Assembly: GCA_014905825.1 (NCBI GenBank)
Contig: JACGCN010000030.1
Location: 372,001 to 436,000, forward strand
Direction: 5' to 3'
DNA length: 64,000 nucleotides
From: Lyophyllum atratum
Taxonomy: Eukaryota; Basidiomycota; Agaricomycetes; Agaricales; Lyophyllaceae
The translations under genes and the position numbers were made by a program. Below the pieces are notes generated by a model that saw only the letters and a program-made list of their open reading frames with translations, was not told the origin of the DNA and searched no databases. Shown one piece after another: positions 59,311 to 64,000 of this stretch (position 1 is its first letter; each line of letters starts with the position of its first letter).

Positions 59311-60450
59311 CCCAGTGAGAACGGGCTCTGGCGTGGTCTGGAAAAAGTGAAATAAACTGACCAGATCTGGCGTATGCTGAGTATACCGAGTCGTCGCCAG
59401 AATTAAGTTTTGTGATCTGGAAATGATGTCATGAGTCAGTTGAGCGCACGGACCTTCCATTCGCGTCGCGCGACCAAGTCGCCACTTAAGATACTTTCAT
59501 TCTCTTTCCACGACCATCACCTTTCCTTTTCCCGTACCACCACCATCCCGACCACCACCCCTTTGTAATCGCGGTCGACAAGTTCGTTCCCTTGCACGGT
59601 GTGCCTCCGAATACTGTTATCATCGCGCTGGTCTGGGCAGCCTGGGTCAGGTGAGCATCGAGATTTGTGAATTTCGGTGGGTCGAGCTTATGTTACGCGT
59701 TGTCTGGATCATTCCCAGCAAGGATGACTCGAAAACAGCCTGAGATGTACTTAGTAGTCGGCCGAGTGTGTCAGGCACAAAGGGCTTAGGTGCGTTTGGC
59801 GCTCTCATGAAACGCTTTCCATAGCTGACCTACTTAATGTCAAGGCGCGCTGTCGCATCTTGTTCAAACCGATCCATCACGCTCACAGCCGACGAATGCA
59901 ACGACTTCGCTCAATTGCGCAGGGAGAGCGGCCATGCACGGCACAGCGCTCTGAGACAGTGCATGGAGTTTGCACGACTAGCAATCGGTATGTTCTAGCC
60001 GCACAGTTTGCCTCACGCTGCCAGTTTACTCATACAGCTGTTTTATAAGCTGGTTTGGCAACTTGCAAGGAAGCCCTCGATGCATATATTGAGGCTATCA
60101 AGCCCTACTTGTCCAGAATCGTGCAATTTGTCAGGTATGTCGTTTTCGGCTGACCTCAGCTTCTGTTTTAATTGACTTGCTCTCTTTCAGCCTTCTGAAA
60201 CCGGCAAGTTGGACTTTGGACGCGAAGTTGCGAGGTGATCAAATGGCGTCTGTAGATTACAGATTGTACCAGATTTAAATATGATTTATTGCCGAATTAA
60301 CAATGAAAATAGCAGACCCCTGCAGACGGCACCAGAACATCGTCTGAAAAAGGTAGTAAAATTCTGGATTCCTCTGGAGGAGCTGACGACCAGAAAAAGA
60401 CGGATATCTCCGGATGTCTCCAGACCACGCCAGAGCCCGTTCTCACTGGG
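59311..60450. repeat. Perfect 31-nt inverted repeat pair, arms 59311-59341 and 60420-60450
   Basis: CCCAGTGAGAACGGGCTCTG at 59311 (continuing GCGTGGTCTGG) is the exact reverse complement of 60420-60450. Sequence outside the arms does not match well and no target duplication is visible, so this may be an inverted duplicate rather than transposon ends. Confidence 0.8.
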
Positions 60451-60963
60451 CTTGCGAGCTCACTGTCAGTGTTTATGGTTTGCGATCGTACACACTGTAC
60501 ACGCCTTCAGGTCATTTGATCATATGGACGAGTCCCTGCCGCTGGAGTTCCGTTTGCCCCGTGGAGACAGGATGGTGTACACGAAACCATCTTTGTGGGC
60601 ATAGCGGGGGGTGGGTATTGGTATAAGGAAGTCATCGGTAAATAGGAGTCCGTACCCGGTGAGTGGGTCGAAGGCGATGGTTATACCTTGGGCATCGCCG
60701 CATCGTCGTCCGGTAGGGAATTAGTTTGGGATTGGGTTGAGTTTGACTGGGCACCATGAATATGGTCAAGGATCGGTCGACGGTGGGTGAGCAGAGGGTT
60801 GCAGACCTAGAAAAAGGCGAGCGATTCAGCGGGACCTAAGTAGCTCGTAGTCGAAAAGGAGAGTGAGTGTAAGGCCTTAGGCATTAAGCATTTCATTCCC
60901 TGCCAAAGTATCTGACATCCAACATCCACCGTATAAAAAGAAAGCCACTCCCCACGCGCCCGA

Positions 60964-62023
60964 CTACCGCCAACCTCCGACGAGCCCAGCGCTCACTATA
61001 AGTAGCGTAAACACCTGCAGCGCCCTCCTCATCCCGCTCACACGCTGCACACGCTCCAGCGCCTGATGCTCCTCGTTCGCCCTCGTCCGCTCCGCCCCCA
61101 TTCTCGCAGGCCGCACCTCATGCCACCTCGGCGGCTCGTAGTGCCTGCCCTGCCCTGGATGTTGCTGGGACTGCGTGTGCTGCCGGGACCAGGAGTACTC
61201 GCCGGCGTATGAGGAGGAGGATGAAGCAGATGGGTGGCGTCTGCCGGTGCGTGGGTTCTCCCAGGCGTGGGTTGCGCCTGGGCGGGGACGGTAGCTGTAG
61301 CCGGGTCGCGGTCCTGGTTGGTATTGAGCGCGCGGATGTTGGGGGTGTATGGGGTGGGATGGTCCTGGGTGGGAGAGGAGGGAGCGGTCGTAGAGTCGGC
61401 TGAGTGTAGATGATCATTATGAGGGATTTTTGTGGAAACGAAACGATGAGGGGTTAGGGTTAGGGTATGGAGACACAAATGAACCCCAGGTCGGCAGGCA
61501 TGGGTGGGATGACAAGGAGATACACCGGGAAACGCGACGGAGCGTATAGAAAATAAAAGGACAAGAACGCACCGTTCACGATCGTTGCTCAGCACCCCGT
61601 ACGCCTCCGTCACCCGTGTAAAGATCTCCTTTGAATTGACATCCTTTGACACGTCCGGGTGATGCTTCTTGCTTAGCTGCGAAAGAGGGTTGCTCATTCA
61701 TGAGTCCATAACGCCATAGCAAATAATTCCGAGCCCACCTGGTAGAAATGCGACTACGGGATATGAATCGGTCAAGAAGATATCGCATTGAGGGGTGGAG
61801 CAGTTGAGCAGACCTTTATCTGAGCTTTACTCGCGCCTGGTGAGACACCGAGAGTCTTGTAATGATCACAGAGCGAGCAAGAGGTAGAGAAGGGCCTGTA
61901 GCTCCTCGGAAGCTTGCCCTTGATTGTGCAATTGATGTTGCGTGTTGGCTGTCGCGAAGGGAGTATGGGGCGGCGCAGCGAAGACAGTGAGGAGGGCCCT
62001 GGTATACACTTTCCTGTCACCAT
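60964..62023 (-). CDS. J-domain (DnaJ-type) co-chaperone with C-terminal membrane segment
   Basis: Exons about 62023-61814, 61753-61739 (a 15-nt exon, SHFYQ), 61676-61573, 61399-60964, 254 aa. The J domain runs [31 protein letters not shown] with the HPD motif that stimulates Hsp70 ATPase, then [15 protein letters not shown] Pro/Gly/Gln-rich linker follows and the protein ends with a hydrophobic helix ([17 protein letters not shown]). The basic N terminus before the J domain ([15 protein letters not shown]) suggests mitochondrial import, as in fungal mitochondrial J proteins. The start codon is uncertain; the 173-nt third intron contains two TTAGGG units. Confidence 0.8.
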
Positions 62024-62265
62024 GAGTGGAAAAAAGAGAGACGAGGAGGAGGAGGAGAAAGAGGAGGGGTGGGGCTAGAGATGCTTGAGGAGGTTGGGGT
62101 CGGAGTGAGCGGAAAATCTGGACGCGAAACAGAGACAAATAACGCGTACTTGCTTTCAACCATCGTCATATTCGATCAGCGGAACTTGACCGCGACAATG
62201 CCGTCTTGGGGTTTATAGTATATTCGCGATCAACCTGTACCCGACTACTTGTCGTCTCCTCAAGC

Positions 62266-63123
62266 CTGCATTTGAAGATGACGAAGCTCTGCGGATAGGA
62301 ATGCTAGAGTACATTCCAAATAAGACTGATGTGCTGAGAGCTAGACAGATGACATCAGGTATCTCATAAACACGATTTACCGCGGATGCTTTGTCGTACG
62401 TTCATTTTTCTCTTCCGCCTCTCACCCTGCTGGTGCAAACTCCTGCATTCATGGTCGACGTCGGGAGTCTGCAAGCTGAACGGAAAAAGTGGATCCACCA
62501 ATTTGAGGGCGTCACCTCGATCCTTTTCTGCGTAGACATCAGCGAGTACGACACCGTGCTGGTGGATGGGATGATCCAAGTGCGCACCTTACTCTATTTC
62601 CTTGTAACTTTCCGCTGACACTCCCTCCTCTATGATAGAATCGGATGATAGAATATCACTCATGCTTTTCCAGGCTGTCGCCAACTCGAGGTGGTTCATG
62701 TGAACGTCAATCCTCTTGGTATTCAATAAATATGGTGTCTTCAGGAATAAGATCCGCAAGGTGCGCCCGCCTTCCGCAGTGTCTCATTCTGACCTGACCC
62801 CCACGTCGCATGGTAGGTTCTCATCAAGAATTCCTTCCCAAAGTATTTTGGCGGCCTCGACCTACCGAAGGCTTCGAAGTTTATTTTATGGATGTTCAAG
62901 CAGGTGAACGGGGGAAGGCTGACTGTGTACATCCAGTACGTCTTGTCTTCACCCTGCTGCTGCTTCTCTTCCTCTTCATCCTTGACAAGGAGGCTCACTA
63001 TGCTGGCAGTTTCACACAGGCCACCGACGAGACCAGCGTTTGCATGAACACTGTGCGGCTCCTCTTTACGGCGTTCAAGGATACGATCCTGCAGAATGAG
63101 CTGAAGGACTGGCGGATGATCAA
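62266..63123 (+). pseudogene. Heterotrimeric G-protein alpha subunit, decayed C-terminal part
   Basis: Recognisable pieces in order: [119 protein letters not shown]. The N-terminal GTP-binding loop is absent. The switch-II DVGGQ reads DVGSL, so the catalytic Gln is lost. NKxD reads NKYG. A frame break near 62652 and a stop after SRWFM interrupt it, and the usual C-terminal stop is missing. A truncated, dead gene copy. Confidence 0.85.
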
Positions 63124-63464
63124 TGCGCAGCTGTTTTCTTTCGTGTCATTCCTTTTATATCTGGTCAGTCGCGTTCATCACTTGGATTCACTCCGTCATG
63201 TTCTTTTGTTCTTGTCTTGTGCCGTTTCTCGTCCTATATCTCGTTGCCCTTGTTGATATCATGCGACAACGCACCCTCTGGAGCTTCTCTAACAGCTAGC
63301 TATATAGCCGTTTCCTTGTTCGGACAGTACATCATGGTCAAGCGCATGATACATTTTATTATACTTAGTACATCCATTCGATGGTAAGAGACGATTCGCT
63401 TCAATCCCTCTCGAGAATGATCTTGCCCGCCCGGTCGGCATAGAGGCGAAAGGCAACCTTCTAT
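63124..63464. other. Intergenic, no gene recognised
   Basis: Short stretch between the G-alpha remnant and the last gene. Nothing seen. Confidence 0.5.
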
Positions 63465-64000
63465 TTATGAACTCATGGTCAACGGATGGCTTAATGTTAC
63501 AGCAAAAGGACGTACACTCCCTAGCTTCCTCACATCAATGGGCTGCTGGAAAAGCGCGCGGTTGATAGTGTGCGTGTCGATAAGTCTCCTTTCTGCATAG
63601 AAATGGTCAGCACAACTTGTTGAGAAGATCTGTGCCGCCGGACCTTTGTAGCCAGAAACGGCGTAAGCTTGGAGCATGACGGGAGGACCGCACATGAATA
63701 TCTCATCCGATCTGGGATAGTTTTCCATCGTTATCAACGCGTCAATAAAAACGACGGACGCTAAAAATACCTCAGACCGTCAATATTGACCACTGGACAC
63801 AGTTGATCGGTTTCTGGTCGAGTTCGGTCGACGACACCTAAGATAGTGTTCATGATGATTAAAATGATATAGAGGTGTTATGGGCGACAAGGCGGGACAT
63901 ACAAAGGGCGAATCCCTCTTTGGTCTCCGTTTTGTTGAATATTGCGTATTGAGCTGTACTGTCGACGGGCAGTTCTACTTGAAGAGAGAAATCTAGATTG
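63465..64000 (-). CDS. Unrecognised gene, C-terminal part (cut by window edge)
   Basis: At least three exons read leftward from the window end: up to about 63903 (LDFSLQVELPVDSTAQY...), about 63839-63773 (VVDRTRPETDQLCPVVNIDG) and from about 63713 (SDEIFMCGPPVMLQAYAVSGYKG ... HFYAERRLIDTHTINRALFQQPIDVRKL) to the stop at 63465. Joined phases agree. I do not recognise the family. The CGPP resembles the C-terminal motif of flavin reductases, but the surrounding residues do not fit well, so no function is assigned. Confidence 0.55.

Larger units (their letters stand above)
58229..60963. other. Region without a recognised gene
   Basis: A possible exon remnant lies at 58795-59080 (reads LEKRLQMMFSELAAANDEQKQ, later KMLELRGSKHDVMSCFDALSE), helical but unassigned. 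The region also holds a 33-bp tandem duplication and a 31-nt inverted repeat pair. Nothing else could be supported. Confidence 0.4.

Noticed and set aside
61449..61466. Telomere-like (TTAGGG)2
   Set aside because: Only two units inside an intron of the J-domain gene; no sign of a chromosome end.

Overview
The window is basidiomycete nuclear DNA, most likely from a mushroom-forming agaricomycete. Genes carry many short GT-AG introns of about 48-80 nt, and the families present are typical of Agaricomycetes: a KDZ transposase with its Cys-cluster domain, a TET/JBP-type dioxygenase fragment, a BED-hAT transposase, an expanded casein-kinase-1 gene, HNH_2, PLL-like lectin and P-loop GTPases. Most genes below were assembled exon by exon from the sequence, checking that intron phases agree. 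All functions are inferred from recognised motifs. No search was run.

Left part (1-29.4 kb), nested mobile elements. After a dioxygenase tail (1-369) come a hAT transposase with an intact reading frame (1386-4921) and a CK1-like kinase (5353-6455). A 5'-truncated Ty3/gypsy polyprotein starts at 6766. Its integrase is split at 9904/28573 by an 18.66-kb DNA transposon. This element has long terminal inverted repeats (about 290 bp), a 7- or 8-bp target duplication, related subterminal satellites at both ends, an intact KDZ transposase (1106 aa), and three further genes of unknown function. Two apparently identical 1272-bp hAT-type non-autonomous elements, each with its own 8-bp target duplication, sit inside it. 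One interrupts the third unknown gene without loss of coding sequence. The order of events is therefore gypsy, then KDZ, then small hAT elements.

Middle part (30.4-47 kb), host genes: a seven-bladed PLL-like lectin, a multipass membrane protein, the tRNA-queuosine enzyme subunit QTRT2, an HNH_2 nuclease-domain protein, and a secreted amidase whose last two exons are duplicated on the far side of the HNH gene. An HRD1 ubiquitin-ligase copy has lost its RING end.

Right part (47-64 kb): two paralogous P-loop GTPase genes. The second (53679-58228) holds the most unusual structure in the window. Between two normal exons lie 37 consecutive AG-NNN-GT triplets separated by intron-like segments of 49-80 nt, so the gene looks as if it is split codon by codon. 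Most intervals are copies of a 69-79-bp tandem repeat that is itself a consensus intron, but the first ten triplets lie between unrelated sequences and still keep exact 3-nt spacing. Then come a J-domain membrane protein, a decayed G-alpha copy and the end of an unrecognised gene.
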